Shown in pieces: positions 25,496 through 34,281 of a stretch of DNA of 56,795 nucleotides. How positions within the stretch are numbered: the stretch's first letter is position 1; each line of letters starts with the position of its first letter. A program made the position numbers and the translations under genes. Under the pieces are notes generated by a model. The model was given only the letters and a program-made list of their open reading frames with translations. It was not told the DNA's origin and made no database searches. This DNA comes from Rhodoglobus sp. (GTDB lineage Bacteria; Actinomycetota; Actinomycetes; Actinomycetales; Microbacteriaceae), in assembly GCA_025464445.1 (NCBI GenBank), contig JAODLY010000046.1:1-56795 (forward strand), given 5' to 3'.

Positions 25496-26146
25496 CTATG
25501 CCTCGAGGTCTCCGAGAAGTCGATCACGGGCGCCGTGGAGATCCGCGCCAAGCGCCAGTGACGCCTGGATCGAGTCACCCGAGGCCACCGCAACCAGAAT
25601 CGCGCTGTGCTCGCGGGTGACCATCTCAAGGTCGGTTAACTTACTCCGTTGTACCTGGGCGATACAAAGCTGGGCCTCGCCCATGATGGTCTCGTGCATT
25701 CGCTGGAGCCGCGGGCTGCGAACCGCCTCGACGAGAGCGCGGTGGAACGTGATGTCGGCCTCTGCGTGATCGACCAGGTCGGCGTCCTCAGTAGCTCGCT
25801 CCATGCTGCGCAGGGCTCGACGGGCCTCTTCTGGAACTGTCTTGGTCTCAGTGAGCGTCAACACAGCCCGCAACTCGACGCTCTCGCGGCTGTAGTAGAT
25901 GTCGCGAATATCCTCCGCAGAGAATGTTGGGACTATCGCGCTCTTGCGCGCGCCTTTGCGCAGGATGCCGTCCTTGGTAAGCCTTTCCAGGCTCGCCTTG
26001 GCGGTCGGTCGTGCGACAGCGAACTCTGCCGTGACCCAAGCCTCAGTAATGCGGGTACCCGAGGCGACCTCTCCCGACAGGATCCGCTCGCGCAGTGCAG
26101 CGCTCAATGAGTCCGTCAGCGACGGCGTCTCCAGTTGTCCGGGCAT
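25496..26146 (-). CDS. FadR-subfamily GntR regulator of the catabolic locus
   Basis: Protein of 216 aa. The N-terminal winged helix-turn-helix (LTDSLSAALRERILSGEVASGTRITEAWVTAEFAVARPTAKASLERL) is followed by an FCD ligand-binding domain with the metal-site style residues in DITFHRALVEAVRSPRLQRMH and EHSAILVAV. The start MPGQLE has GGAGA 6 nt upstream; the open frame runs further but is not supported. It is convergent with the glycosidase gene (3 nt) and divergent from the isomerase gene. Exact TTGT-N3-ACAA sites lie in front of it and in front of the transporter genes, so it probably controls the whole 20.7-31.9 kb locus and itself. Confidence 0.9.
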   Translation of the reverse strand: MPGQLETPSLTDSLSAALRERILSGEVASGTRITEAWVTAEFAVARPTAKASLERLTKDGILRKGARKSAIVPTFSAEDIRDIYYSRESVELRAVLTLTETKTVPEEARRALRSMERATEDADLVDHAEADITFHRALVEAVRSPRLQRMHETIMGEAQLCIAQVQRSKLTDLEMVTREHSAILVAVASGDSIQASLALGADLHGARDRLLGDLEA

Positions 26147-26197
26147 GAGATTCTCCGATGAACCGATGGCGAGTGAATTTTCGAGAGCAAAGAGCCT

Positions 26198-26208
26198 TTG
26201 TCGGACAA
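26198..26208. promoter_or_regulatory. FCD-GntR operator 2 (exact consensus)
   Basis: TTGTCGGACAA fits TNGTNNNACNA exactly and is a perfect palindrome around one central base. It lies between the divergent GntR and isomerase genes, so it could serve autoregulation and control of both directions. Confidence 0.6.
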
Positions 26209-26347
26209 GTTTCACATATACACCGCCATCTTGGCCACTTTGCCACCGGCGATTTCGTGGCGATTGGTCGCCTGATCGAGGAGTCAAGTTGGGGTGTACT
26301 GTGACTCGAGGGACACCCGGTTCGTCACTGGAGGCACGGGAGATATT

Positions 26348-27181
26348 GTGGTGCGCTTAGGTCCATTCGAGCTCGCCGCGAATCTTTCAACGCTTTTTCG
26401 TAACACCGAACCGCTCGACCGTGCAGCGCTGGCGAGCGAATGGGGATTCGCCTCCGCGGAGTCATGGTGGCCGTTCGACTCACCCGCCCCTGACCCGGAC
26501 GAGATCGATGCATTTGCGAAGTCTCTCGAAAATGCGGGCATCGCGCTCACGGCACTCAACTTTTACGCCGGTGACATGGCTGCGGGAGATCGGGGTGTAC
26601 TCTCGCATCCCGATTCCGAGGAGATCGTGACCCGCAATCTCGCGGTCGTGGAACGCATCGCGGACCGCACCGGATGCCGGGTGTTCAACGCCCTTTACGG
26701 GCAACGGCAGCCATTGGTTAGCGACACCGAGCAGGATGCGGTGGCAGTTGCGAATCTCGCGCGGATTGCGGCGCGGCTGGCCGTGATCGGAGCCACCGTG
26801 GTGCTCGAGCCACTGACGGAAGGGCCGAACGGCCAATACCCCATCGTGAACTCGGCCAACGCTCTCGAGAAGATCCGAGCCGCACGAGCTGCCAGCGGAC
26901 TCGACAACATCAAGTTGCTGTTCGACGTCTTCCACCTGTCAAACGCAGGGGAGGACCTGCTGGCACTGATTGCCACGAGCGCGCGCGAGATCGGCCACGT
27001 GCAATTCGCCGATTCACCGGGTCGGGGCGAACCCGGAACTGGCTCGACCGACTTCGCGGCGATCGTGCGGGCGCTCGCCCAGAGCGACTATCGAGGATCC
27101 ATCGGATGCGAATACTTCACCACTGAGACAACCCGGGCGAGTCTCGCCTGGATCGAGGAGCTCGAATCGTCGATCGGCTAG
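26348..27181 (+). CDS. hyi: Hydroxypyruvate isomerase-like TIM-barrel protein
   Basis: Protein of 277 aa in the AP-endonuclease-2/xylose isomerase-like family. It opens FELAANLSTLF, with metal-binding acids in VVLEPLTEGPNGQYPI and LLFDVFHLS, then HVQFADSPGRGEPGTGSTDF and GSIGCEYF, matching hydroxypyruvate isomerase (Hyi), which interconverts hydroxypyruvate and tartronate semialdehyde. 2-oxo-tetronate isomerase (OtnI) is closely related, but no OtnK or OtnC is present. The start is the GTG with GGGAG 5 nt upstream; GTG at 26294 would add 18 residues without family similarity. Confidence 0.87.
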   Translation: MVRLGPFELAANLSTLFRNTEPLDRAALASEWGFASAESWWPFDSPAPDPDEIDAFAKSLENAGIALTALNFYAGDMAAGDRGVLSHPDSEEIVTRNLAVVERIADRTGCRVFNALYGQRQPLVSDTEQDAVAVANLARIAARLAVIGATVVLEPLTEGPNGQYPIVNSANALEKIRAARAASGLDNIKLLFDVFHLSNAGEDLLALIATSAREIGHVQFADSPGRGEPGTGSTDFAAIVRALAQSDYRGSIGCEYFTTETTRASLAWIEELESSIG

Positions 27182-27197
27182 CCGTCGACGAAGATCG

Positions 27198-28028
27198 TCA
27201 CATGCCTGCCTCTACGAGGCGATGGCGCTCTGCTCTGCGATTGGCCTGCTCATCCGGGTCGGCGACGGGCGCCGAAAGCAGGAGCTTCTTCGTGTAGGGA
27301 TGTTTCGGGTGCCCAGTCACCTGGTCTGCTGAACCCGTTTCGACCAGCTCGCCCCGCAACATGACCGCGACGCGATGGCTGATATGATGGACAACCGATA
27401 GGTCGTGGGAGATGAACAGGTACGCGACACCGGACTGTTCCTGGATCTCGATGAGCAGATCGAGCACTCGAGCCTGTGTCGAGAGATCGAGTGCGGAGAC
27501 CGGCTCATCACACACGATGAGACGCGGCTGCAGGGCGAGCGCGCGCGCGATTGCAATCCGTTGTCGCTGGCCACCACTGAACTCTCGTGGATATCGTCGC
27601 TCCGCATCCGACGGCAGAGCCACTCGGTCCAGCAGGGCGCGCACGGCGGTGCGCGCGTCCTTCGCCTTCCGGCCCTGAGCGATGAGCGGCTCGCTCAGGA
27701 TGTCTGACACGAGCATCGCGGGGTTCAAAGAGGTGTACGGGTCCTGGAATATCACCTGGATATCGCGGGCGAGGGCGCGACGCTGCTTTCCGAGCCCTGG
27801 CGCAACCGGGGCACCATCGAACGTGATCTGGCCGCTCGACTGGGGCACGAGCCCGAGCACGGCTCGACCAAGCGTGGTCTTGCCCGACCCCGATTCACCC
27901 ACCAGCCCGAGGGTTTCCCCGGGTGCGATCTCGATCGAGACCCCATGGAGTACCTCGTTGGCGCGCGCGTGAAAACCCTTTGCCCTGTACTCGACGCGGA
28001 GGTCCTTGACCTCGAGTAGCGGCGTCAT
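27198..28028 (-). CDS. Oligopeptide/dipeptide-type ABC importer ATPase (DppF type)
   Basis: ATPase of 276 aa with Walker A GESGSGKTT (44-52), signature FSGGQRQRIAIARAL, Walker B LIVCDEP and a C-terminal oligopeptide-transporter extension (HPKHPYTKKLLLSAP). It pairs with the ATPase half of the preceding fusion protein to energise uptake. Its ATG overlaps the stop of the fusion gene (ATGA), so the two are translationally coupled. The family also carries glycosides and nickel, so the solute is open. Confidence 0.93.
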   Translation of the reverse strand: MTPLLEVKDLRVEYRAKGFHARANEVLHGVSIEIAPGETLGLVGESGSGKTTLGRAVLGLVPQSSGQITFDGAPVAPGLGKQRRALARDIQVIFQDPYTSLNPAMLVSDILSEPLIAQGRKAKDARTAVRALLDRVALPSDAERRYPREFSGGQRQRIAIARALALQPRLIVCDEPVSALDLSTQARVLDLLIEIQEQSGVAYLFISHDLSVVHHISHRVAVMLRGELVETGSADQVTGHPKHPYTKKLLLSAPVADPDEQANRRAERHRLVEAGM

Positions 28029-29803
28029 CGCGCTGTCGCCTTTTCCGCGAGAGTCGAGCCAGGATTGCCCCTGCGAAGCGGTGAACGGTCATCGAGGATC
28101 GAGGCAAGCAACTTCTTCGTGTAGTCGTTCTGAGGCATTGCGAATATCTCCCTGGTTGGGCCGGATTCGATGATCCTGCCCTCCTTCATTACCGCGACGC
28201 GATCGCAGAGATCCGCGACGACGCCGAAATTGTGCGTGACCAGAACGACGCCCATCCCGCTCTCTTTTTGCAGATCGCGGAGCAGATCAAGGATCTCGGC
28301 CTGCACCGTGACATCCAGCGCCGTTGTCGGCTCATCTGCGATCAGCAGGTTCGGGTTGCAAGCGACGGCGCCTGCGATGAGCACTCGCTGGGCCATTCCT
28401 CCGGAAATCTCGTGCGGATATGCGCGAAAAGTCCGTTCGGGATCCGCGATCCCAACGCGGGCTAGCAGCCCCAGGATCACTTTTTTCGCCTCAGCGCGGG
28501 ACACACGTGTGACGGCTCTTACGCCGTACACCAGCTGACTGCCTACGGTGAAGGACGGGTCGAGGTTCGACATCGGCTCCTGGGGCACGTAGGCGATCAC
28601 CTTGCCGCGAAGAGCGCCCACGCGTGCGGGTGGCAGGTTCAGGATGTTGGCACCGTTGACCCGGATGGTGCCGGCGGTCACGCGCGCGCTTTCGGGAAGG
28701 AGTCCCAGGATTGCGAAAGCGGTCTGGGTCTTTCCGGAACCGGACTCACCGACGAGACCGAGGATCTCGCCTGGCTGCACCTCCAGGCTGACGTCGTCGA
28801 CGACGAGGCGGATCTTTGAGCCCTGGGGATACCCGATGCTGAGACCACTCACGGAAAGGAGCGCGCCACCGTCCTCGAGGGCGGCGCCCTCGGTGCGCCT
28901 CCGAGGAGCTTTGAGGCGTCGTGACGAGACGCGCGGACCCTCGAGCGTGTCCCGCACGGCGGTGCCGAAGAGCACGAACGCACCCACGGTTATGCCGAGC
29001 GCCATCGCCGGCCAGAGAACCTCGATCGGCGACGTGTAGAGATTGCTGAATGCTTCGAGGATCATTCCGCCCCAGGTGGGAACCGTCGCGTTCGTTATTC
29101 CGAGAAAGGCCAGCGAGGACTGCAGGGTGATCCCGAGGCCGGCGATGTACGACGCGGTGATGATGACCGGAGCTCGGACCACATAGAGAACGTGCCGGCC
29201 CAGGATGCGCCAGTTGCTGAGCCCGGAAACGCGGGCCGCGTCGACGTACAGCTCGTTCTTGACGCCGATGACGAGGCTACGGACCAGTCGGAAGAAGCTG
29301 ACGGACAGGAGCACTCCCAGCGCGGCCGTGAGCAGCTCGCTCGAACTTCCGATCACCGAGTAGATCGCAAGGAGTATGACGATCACAGGAAAGGCCTGAA
29401 GCAGGTTGAAGATCCACGTCGACACCGCTTCGAATCCCCGGCCGAAGTAGCCGGCGATCAGCCCCGCGGGAACTCCGATCACCGCTGCGACGCCGGCCAC
29501 AATCAGGGCCGACTCCATGCTGACATTGATGGCAGCGATCAAGCGGCTCAGGATGTCCCGGCCTGAGCTGTCCCCACCGAGCAGGTATTGGCCACCGATC
29601 GGCGCATTGGTCATCGCGAGGCTGCTGAGATTGGGATCCTGCGGCATTATCCATGGGGCAAGGAGCCCGACCAGCGTCACGACGACAAGGACCGCCAGCG
29701 AAACGACGCCGAGCGGATTGCGAAGGAAGCGTCGAGCAAGTCCCTCGTGGGAAGTTGCGAGCGTCGACGGGTCGATCGCGATTGGTGTTCCTTCGATGCT
29801 CAT
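28025..29803 (-). CDS. Fused ABC importer permease-ATPase (DppC-DppD)
   Basis: Protein of 592 aa joining two usually separate subunits. Residues about 20-300 are a DppC-type permease with the N-terminal OppC_N segment (FLRNPLGVVSLAVLV), about six membrane helices and the ATPase-contact loop ELYVDAARVSGLSNWRI. From about residue 320 an ATPase follows with Walker A GESGSGKTQ, signature ISGGMAQRVLIAGAV and Walker B LLIADEP. The fusion makes a fixed 1:1 ratio of the halves. The ATG overlaps the DppB stop (ATGA). A GTG 27 nt upstream is less likely. Confidence 0.93.
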   Translation of the reverse strand: MSIEGTPIAIDPSTLATSHEGLARRFLRNPLGVVSLAVLVVVTLVGLLAPWIMPQDPNLSSLAMTNAPIGGQYLLGGDSSGRDILSRLIAAINVSMESALIVAGVAAVIGVPAGLIAGYFGRGFEAVSTWIFNLLQAFPVIVILLAIYSVIGSSSELLTAALGVLLSVSFFRLVRSLVIGVKNELYVDAARVSGLSNWRILGRHVLYVVRAPVIITASYIAGLGITLQSSLAFLGITNATVPTWGGMILEAFSNLYTSPIEVLWPAMALGITVGAFVLFGTAVRDTLEGPRVSSRRLKAPRRRTEGAALEDGGALLSVSGLSIGYPQGSKIRLVVDDVSLEVQPGEILGLVGESGSGKTQTAFAILGLLPESARVTAGTIRVNGANILNLPPARVGALRGKVIAYVPQEPMSNLDPSFTVGSQLVYGVRAVTRVSRAEAKKVILGLLARVGIADPERTFRAYPHEISGGMAQRVLIAGAVACNPNLLIADEPTTALDVTVQAEILDLLRDLQKESGMGVVLVTHNFGVVADLCDRVAVMKEGRIIESGPTREIFAMPQNDYTKKLLASILDDRSPLRRGNPGSTLAEKATAR

Positions 29804-30741
29804 TGCAGCCTCGCTTTCGGGTTGAGCCACGCGTTGACGAGGTCGACCACCAGGTTCACGACCACGACCACCACCACCACGAACGCGATTACCCCCATGA
29901 TCACCGGGATGTCACCGGTAGAACTTGCAGCGGTGGAGAAAGCGCCGAGACCAGGCAAGGCGAACACCGACTCGATGATGAAGGCGCCGCCGAGCATGCC
30001 CACGAACTGCAACGACAGAATCGTGAGCGCAGGGGTTGCAGCATTGCGAAGGCAGTGCCGCAGCACGATGGCGAAAAAGGGGATACCGCGGCTCTTCAGC
30101 GTGCGGACGTAGTCGCGACCCAGTTGGTCAATCATTGCGCCGCGCACCTGCTGGCTGACCGAGGCGACGCCACCCAGGGTCAGCGCTGTTGCCGGGAGAA
30201 CTACTGTCGACCACCACCCCAACGGCGAGGTCGCAAAAGGGATGAACCCGGTGGCCGGTACCAAGCGCCAGGTAACGGCGAACACCACGTCAATCAGGAT
30301 CGCAACCAGGAGACTCGGCACGACGTGCCCGACCAGCGAGATGAACTGCACGATCCGGTCGATGGTTCCCCCGAATACGGCCGCGGCGGTGCCTAGTCCA
30401 ACGCTGATGATCGCCGTGAGGGTTACCGAGACGAGAACCACCGACAGGGTGACGGGTACGCGGCTCGCGAGGGCGGAGGTTACCGGCTCGCTGAGGAAGA
30501 AGGAACGCCCCAGGTCACCCACGACCGCGTGCGACAGCCAGGTCCAGTACTGCACATACAGCGGTTCGTTCAGGCCGAGTTGCGCGGTCTTCAGGGCCAC
30601 CTGCTCTGCCGTGGCTTCCGGGCCGAGTAGCGTGCGCGCCACGTCGCCGCCGCCGGCGCTGACCAGCAGGAAAGCCAATGCCGTTGCGACGAGTATCAGA
30701 ACGATGCCCGAGAGCACTCTTCTAATGAGAAGGCTGGTCAC
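29800..30741 (-). CDS. ABC importer permease (DppB type)
   Basis: Membrane protein of 313 aa with about six helices. The opening TSLLIRRVLSGIVLILVATALAF is typical for DppB/OppB, and the loop MIDQLGRDYVRTLKSRGIPFF contacts the ATPase. It forms the channel with the permease half of the fusion protein. The start chosen is GTG at 30741, just after AAAGGAG; an ATG at 30762 would add seven residues but has no ribosome binding site. It is the first gene of a minus-strand operon dppB-dppCD-dppF with 4-nt overlaps, divergent from the hydroxyacid dehydrogenase gene. Confidence 0.9.
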   Translation of the reverse strand: MTSLLIRRVLSGIVLILVATALAFLLVSAGGGDVARTLLGPEATAEQVALKTAQLGLNEPLYVQYWTWLSHAVVGDLGRSFFLSEPVTSALASRVPVTLSVVLVSVTLTAIISVGLGTAAAVFGGTIDRIVQFISLVGHVVPSLLVAILIDVVFAVTWRLVPATGFIPFATSPLGWWSTVVLPATALTLGGVASVSQQVRGAMIDQLGRDYVRTLKSRGIPFFAIVLRHCLRNAATPALTILSLQFVGMLGGAFIIESVFALPGLGAFSTAASSTGDIPVIMGVIAFVVVVVVVVNLVVDLVNAWLNPKARLQ

Positions 30742-30795
30742 GAAACTCCTTTGTTCGATCATTGTGACGCTGGCACTGCGGGTGGAGCATAGCTA

Positions 30796-30806
30796 TTGTT
30801 GTACAA
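30796..30806. promoter_or_regulatory. FCD-GntR operator 3 (exact consensus)
   Basis: TTGTTGTACAA fits TNGTNNNACNA exactly and overlaps a possible -10 box TACAAT (30802-30807). It sits between the divergent transporter operon and dehydrogenase gene. Confidence 0.6.
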
Positions 30807-30859
30807 TATAACTTGCCAGTCAGTTTACGAAACGTCGTCGACGACGCAAGAGGAGCCTC

Positions 30860-31858
30860 GTGTTGGAGAGAAAGATCAACTCGGTGCTCACCACCGTGTC
30901 CTATTCACTGAAGAACTTTGAGGCGCTCCGGCAGATCTTCCAGCCAGCGGAGATCGTCCGTCTCGACCAGGATGACGAGGCTGGTATCGCGGAGGCTCTG
31001 GAGCGAGCCGACGTCGCTGTGCTTTCATCCGACCTGGACCAACGATTCCTCGACGCTCCACGCCTCGAGTGGATCCATTGCGATCATGCTGGTCTCAACG
31101 CGAGCGCGGTCCCCGAACTGTTCAAGCGAACCGACCTCATCGTCACGGGATCCGCCGGCCGAAACGCCGCAGCGCTCGCCCAGCACGCGATGTTCTTCGC
31201 GCTTTCGCTGGCCTACGAAGCCCCTCGCCTCATTGACACCCAACGTCAACGCAAGTGGAACAGCCTCGCAGATTATGAGGATGGGCTGTGCCTCTGGGGA
31301 AAGACCATTGGCGTCGTGGGCTATGGCAACACCGGGCGCGAACTTGCGCGGCTCGCCAAGGCGTTTGGCATGCGGGTTCTCGTGTACGGCCGTCACCCCG
31401 ACGATGCCGACAGCACCATCGTCGACGAATATCTCGACGCGGGGGAGGCGGGATCTCTCGACCGGCTCCTCGCCGCAAGCGACTTTGTGGTGCTGACAAT
31501 CCGTCTCACCGATGATACCTATCACCTGATTGGTGAGCACGAACTCGCGACCATGAAGCGAAGCGCTTACCTCATCAATCTCGCTCGCGGTCCGGTCGTC
31601 GACGAGCCAGTACTGGCAGCCGCCCTCGCAGCGGGGGAGATCCGGGGCGCCGGTCTCGATGTGTTCGAACAGGAGCCGCTGCCGCCGGACGCGGTGATCT
31701 GGGACGCCCCTCATACCATCTTCACCTCGCACACCACCCTTCGCCTGCCCGATGCGACGGAGCGCTCGCTTCGCACGATCGAGGAGAATCGGCGCCGGTT
31801 TCTCGCAGGGGAGCCGATGCTGAACGCCTTGACGCCTGACGACGTCTTTAGCCACTGA
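30860..31858 (+). CDS. D-2-hydroxyacid dehydrogenase (hydroxypyruvate/glyoxylate reductase-like)
   Basis: Protein of 332 aa. The NAD(P)-binding motif is GYGNTG (154-159). Catalytic residues of the family are visible as Arg in NLARGPVVDE, Glu in GLDVFEQEPLP and His in FTSHTTLR. It reversibly reduces 2-oxoacids such as hydroxypyruvate, glyoxylate or phenylpyruvate to D-2-hydroxyacids. GAGGAG stands 4 nt before the GTG start. In the context of the isomerase and GarR-like genes, hydroxypyruvate reduction to glycerate is the most economical guess. It ends the catabolic locus. Confidence 0.9.
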   Translation: MLERKINSVLTTVSYSLKNFEALRQIFQPAEIVRLDQDDEAGIAEALERADVAVLSSDLDQRFLDAPRLEWIHCDHAGLNASAVPELFKRTDLIVTGSAGRNAAALAQHAMFFALSLAYEAPRLIDTQRQRKWNSLADYEDGLCLWGKTIGVVGYGNTGRELARLAKAFGMRVLVYGRHPDDADSTIVDEYLDAGEAGSLDRLLAASDFVVLTIRLTDDTYHLIGEHELATMKRSAYLINLARGPVVDEPVLAAALAAGEIRGAGLDVFEQEPLPPDAVIWDAPHTIFTSHTTLRLPDATERSLRTIEENRRRFLAGEPMLNALTPDDVFSH

Positions 31859-31917
31859 CGTAGTACTTCTCGTGACCCAGCGCGTGGAAGTTGCACGATG
31901 ACAGGACCGGGCGAGGG

Positions 31918-32511
31918 CTAGCCGAGGGCTGCGATCACCGACTTGACGAGTGGTTCGGCATCCCCGGGCTCGAAGAATGCCGTCGAGGTCGCGACAATCC
32001 AGTACGGGTCTGAGAAGGCCTGTGCCTCGCCTGTCGAACCGTTGAGGATGAAGTAGCCCTCCACCCCATAGGTGGGCACCGAATTGCTCGTCGTCACGAG
32101 GGTGTTCTTGAGGTCTGTCAGGTGCGTCTCCGGCAGGTTCGCCACCGCGATCTCGATGACCTCGCCGCTTGTCTGGTTGACCCACCCGCATGTGACGCCG
32201 TTCTGGCGCGCCACCTCCGCTGCCAGGCTTCCCGATGAGGGGCTGTAGCCGGGCTTGGGGGTGAAGTTGGGGTTGTAGTCGTACATCGCCTGCGCACTGA
32301 CGAGTTGGTCGCAGGTGATCGTCATGGGCGTGCCGTCCACCGGGTCGGTCGGGGTCGTCGATGCCGTGGGGCTTGGCGTCGGGGTCGAGGTCGGCGACGG
32401 GGTGGCGGTTACCCCGGCGGGGTCTACCTGCTTGTCAGGCACGCATCCGGCCAGGAGTGCGACGGCTACGGCGAAAACGGGGACTACGACGATCAGTGAA
32501 CGGTTTCGCAT
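31918..32511 (-). CDS. Hypothetical lipoprotein
   Basis: Protein of 197 aa from MRNRSL. The signal peptide has lipobox LAGC (about 18-21) and is followed by a Thr/Ser/Pro linker and a soluble domain with two cysteines (ITCDQLV, VTCGWV) that may pair outside the cell. No known family was recognised; similar short lipoproteins occur beside argS in relatives. Two in-frame ATG codons at 32520 and 32523 are alternative starts, and none has a clear ribosome binding site. It is divergent from argS. Confidence 0.75.
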   Translation of the reverse strand: MRNRSLIVVVPVFAVAVALLAGCVPDKQVDPAGVTATPSPTSTPTPSPTASTTPTDPVDGTPMTITCDQLVSAQAMYDYNPNFTPKPGYSPSSGSLAAEVARQNGVTCGWVNQTSGEVIEIAVANLPETHLTDLKNTLVTTSNSVPTYGVEGYFILNGSTGEAQAFSDPYWIVATSTAFFEPGDAEPLVKSVIAALG

Positions 32512-32606
32512 GGGTTCCATCATTGCCGCACTATCCGTGAGCTGGCAGCATTGCCGCTCCCTTTCCCAGTTACGACCGCGTAAATTTCCCGCACACCTAA
32601 CAGAAG

Positions 32607-32612
32607 TAGGGT
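32607..32612 (+). promoter_or_regulatory. -10 box of argS
   Basis: TAGGGT ends 8 nt before the GTG start of argS, consistent with a leaderless transcript. Confidence 0.45.
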
Positions 32613-32620
32613 TGATTCTC

Positions 32621-34279
32621 GTGAATCCCGCCGACCTGTCCGCCGCCCTGCTCACCGTCGTGACGGGCATCGCGGCGCGCCGCGGCGGCACCCAGCAACT
32701 CACCGTCGACGATGTGCAGCTCGAACGACCGCGCAACCGGGAGCACGGCGACTGGGCATCCAACATCGCGATGAAACTGGCGAAGCCGCTTGGGGTGAGC
32801 CCGCGTGTGCTCGCGGAGGAGATCGCGGCCGAGGCGGGGAAACTGCCTGGCGTGGCATCCGTTGACGTGGCTGGGCCGGGCTTCATCAATATCTCGCTGG
32901 ATGCCGCTGCGGCGGGCGCCCTCGCGAAGACCATCGTCGAACAGGCCGACGCATACGGCGCCGGGGACCTCTATGCCGGCGTCACGATCAACCTCGAGTT
33001 CGTCTCCGCGAACCCGACGGGCCCCATCCACATCGGGGGAGTGCGCTGGGCGGCGGTGGGCGACAGCCTCGCCCGCATCTTCCAGGCGCAGGGCGGCATC
33101 GTCACGCGCGAGTACTACTTCAACGACCACGGCTTGCAGATCGATAGGTTCGCGCGCAGCCTGCTCGCCAGCTACCTGCAGGAGCCGGCGCCGGAGGACG
33201 GCTACGGCGGCGCGTACATCTCCGACATCGCGGCGCGGGTCATGACGCTGTACCCGGGCGACCTGTTCCACATCCCGCGGGAAGAACAGCAGGAGGTGTT
33301 CCGCTCGATCGGCGTCGAGCTCATGTTCGGCGACATCAAGGCGAGCCTGCACGAGTTCGGCGTGAAGTTCGACGTCTACTTCCACGAGAACGAACTGCAC
33401 GAGACGGGTGCCGTCGAGCGCGCCATCCAGCGGCTTCGCGACCTCGGCGCCATCTACGAAGCCGACGGCGCCACCTGGTTCCGCTCGACCGATTACGGCG
33501 ATGACAAAGATCGTGTAGTGATCAAGAGCGACGGGGAGTTCGGCTACATCTCGGGCGACCTCGCCTACTACCTCAACAAGCGGGAGCGCGGCTTCGAGCG
33601 CAATCTCATCATGCTCGGCGCCGACCACCACGGCTACGTGCGCAGGCTCATGGCCATGACGAAGGCGTTCGGCGACGAGCCGTACGTGAACCTCGAGATC
33701 CTCATCGGCCAGCTCGTCAACCTCGTGCGGCACGGCGAGCCCGTGCGCATGTCCAAGCGTGCGGGTACCGTCGTCACCCTCGAAGACCTCGTCGAGGCTG
33801 TAGGCGTGGATGCCGGGCGCTACGCCCTCGTCCGCAGCTCGATCGACTCGCAGGTGGACATCGACCTCGATCTCTGGGGCAGGAAGACAAACGACAACCC
33901 GGTGTTCTACGTGCAGTACGCACACGCGCGCACCCACAGCGTGGCCAGGAACGCCGCGTCCTCCGGGGTCGACCGCAGCGCCTTCGATGCGTCCATGTTG
34001 TCGCACGAGACGGAGAGCATCCTGCTGGGCGTCCTCGCCGAATACCCGCGGGTGCTCCGGCAGGCGGCCGAGCTCCGCGAGCCGCACCGGATCGCTCGCT
34101 ATAGTGAGGAATTAGCCGGGGCTTATCACCGGTGGTACGACAGCTGCCGCGTCACACCGCTGGGCGACGAAGCCGTCACCGACATGCACCGCACGCGCCT
34201 CTGGCTCAACGATGCTGTCGGCCAGGTTCTGCGCAACAGCCTCGGCCTGCTGGGAGTGGGCGCACCCGAGAGGATGTAG
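32621..34279 (+). CDS. argS: Arginyl-tRNA synthetase
   Basis: Class I aminoacyl-tRNA synthetase of 552 aa that charges tRNA-Arg. The N-terminal Arg_tRNA_synt_N domain is followed by the HIGH-type motif in [14 protein letters not shown] (about 119-132), the KMSKS-type loop [13 protein letters not shown] and a C-terminal DALR anticodon-binding domain. The GTG start at 32621 gives the family's usual N-terminus; the frame is open upstream but non-coding. Gene order with lysA and hom downstream is the normal actinobacterial arrangement. Confidence 0.97.
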   Translation: MNPADLSAALLTVVTGIAARRGGTQQLTVDDVQLERPRNREHGDWASNIAMKLAKPLGVSPRVLAEEIAAEAGKLPGVASVDVAGPGFINISLDAAAAGALAKTIVEQADAYGAGDLYAGVTINLEFVSANPTGPIHIGGVRWAAVGDSLARIFQAQGGIVTREYYFNDHGLQIDRFARSLLASYLQEPAPEDGYGGAYISDIAARVMTLYPGDLFHIPREEQQEVFRSIGVELMFGDIKASLHEFGVKFDVYFHENELHETGAVERAIQRLRDLGAIYEADGATWFRSTDYGDDKDRVVIKSDGEFGYISGDLAYYLNKRERGFERNLIMLGADHHGYVRRLMAMTKAFGDEPYVNLEILIGQLVNLVRHGEPVRMSKRAGTVVTLEDLVEAVGVDAGRYALVRSSIDSQVDIDLDLWGRKTNDNPVFYVQYAHARTHSVARNAASSGVDRSAFDASMLSHETESILLGVLAEYPRVLRQAAELREPHRIARYSEELAGAYHRWYDSCRVTPLGDEAVTDMHRTRLWLNDAVGQVLRNSLGLLGVGAPERM

Positions 34280-34281
34280 GC

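Noticed and set aside
32597-34087. 496-aa open frame on the minus strand
   Set aside because: Antisense to argS; composition is typical of the reverse frame of a high-GC gene.
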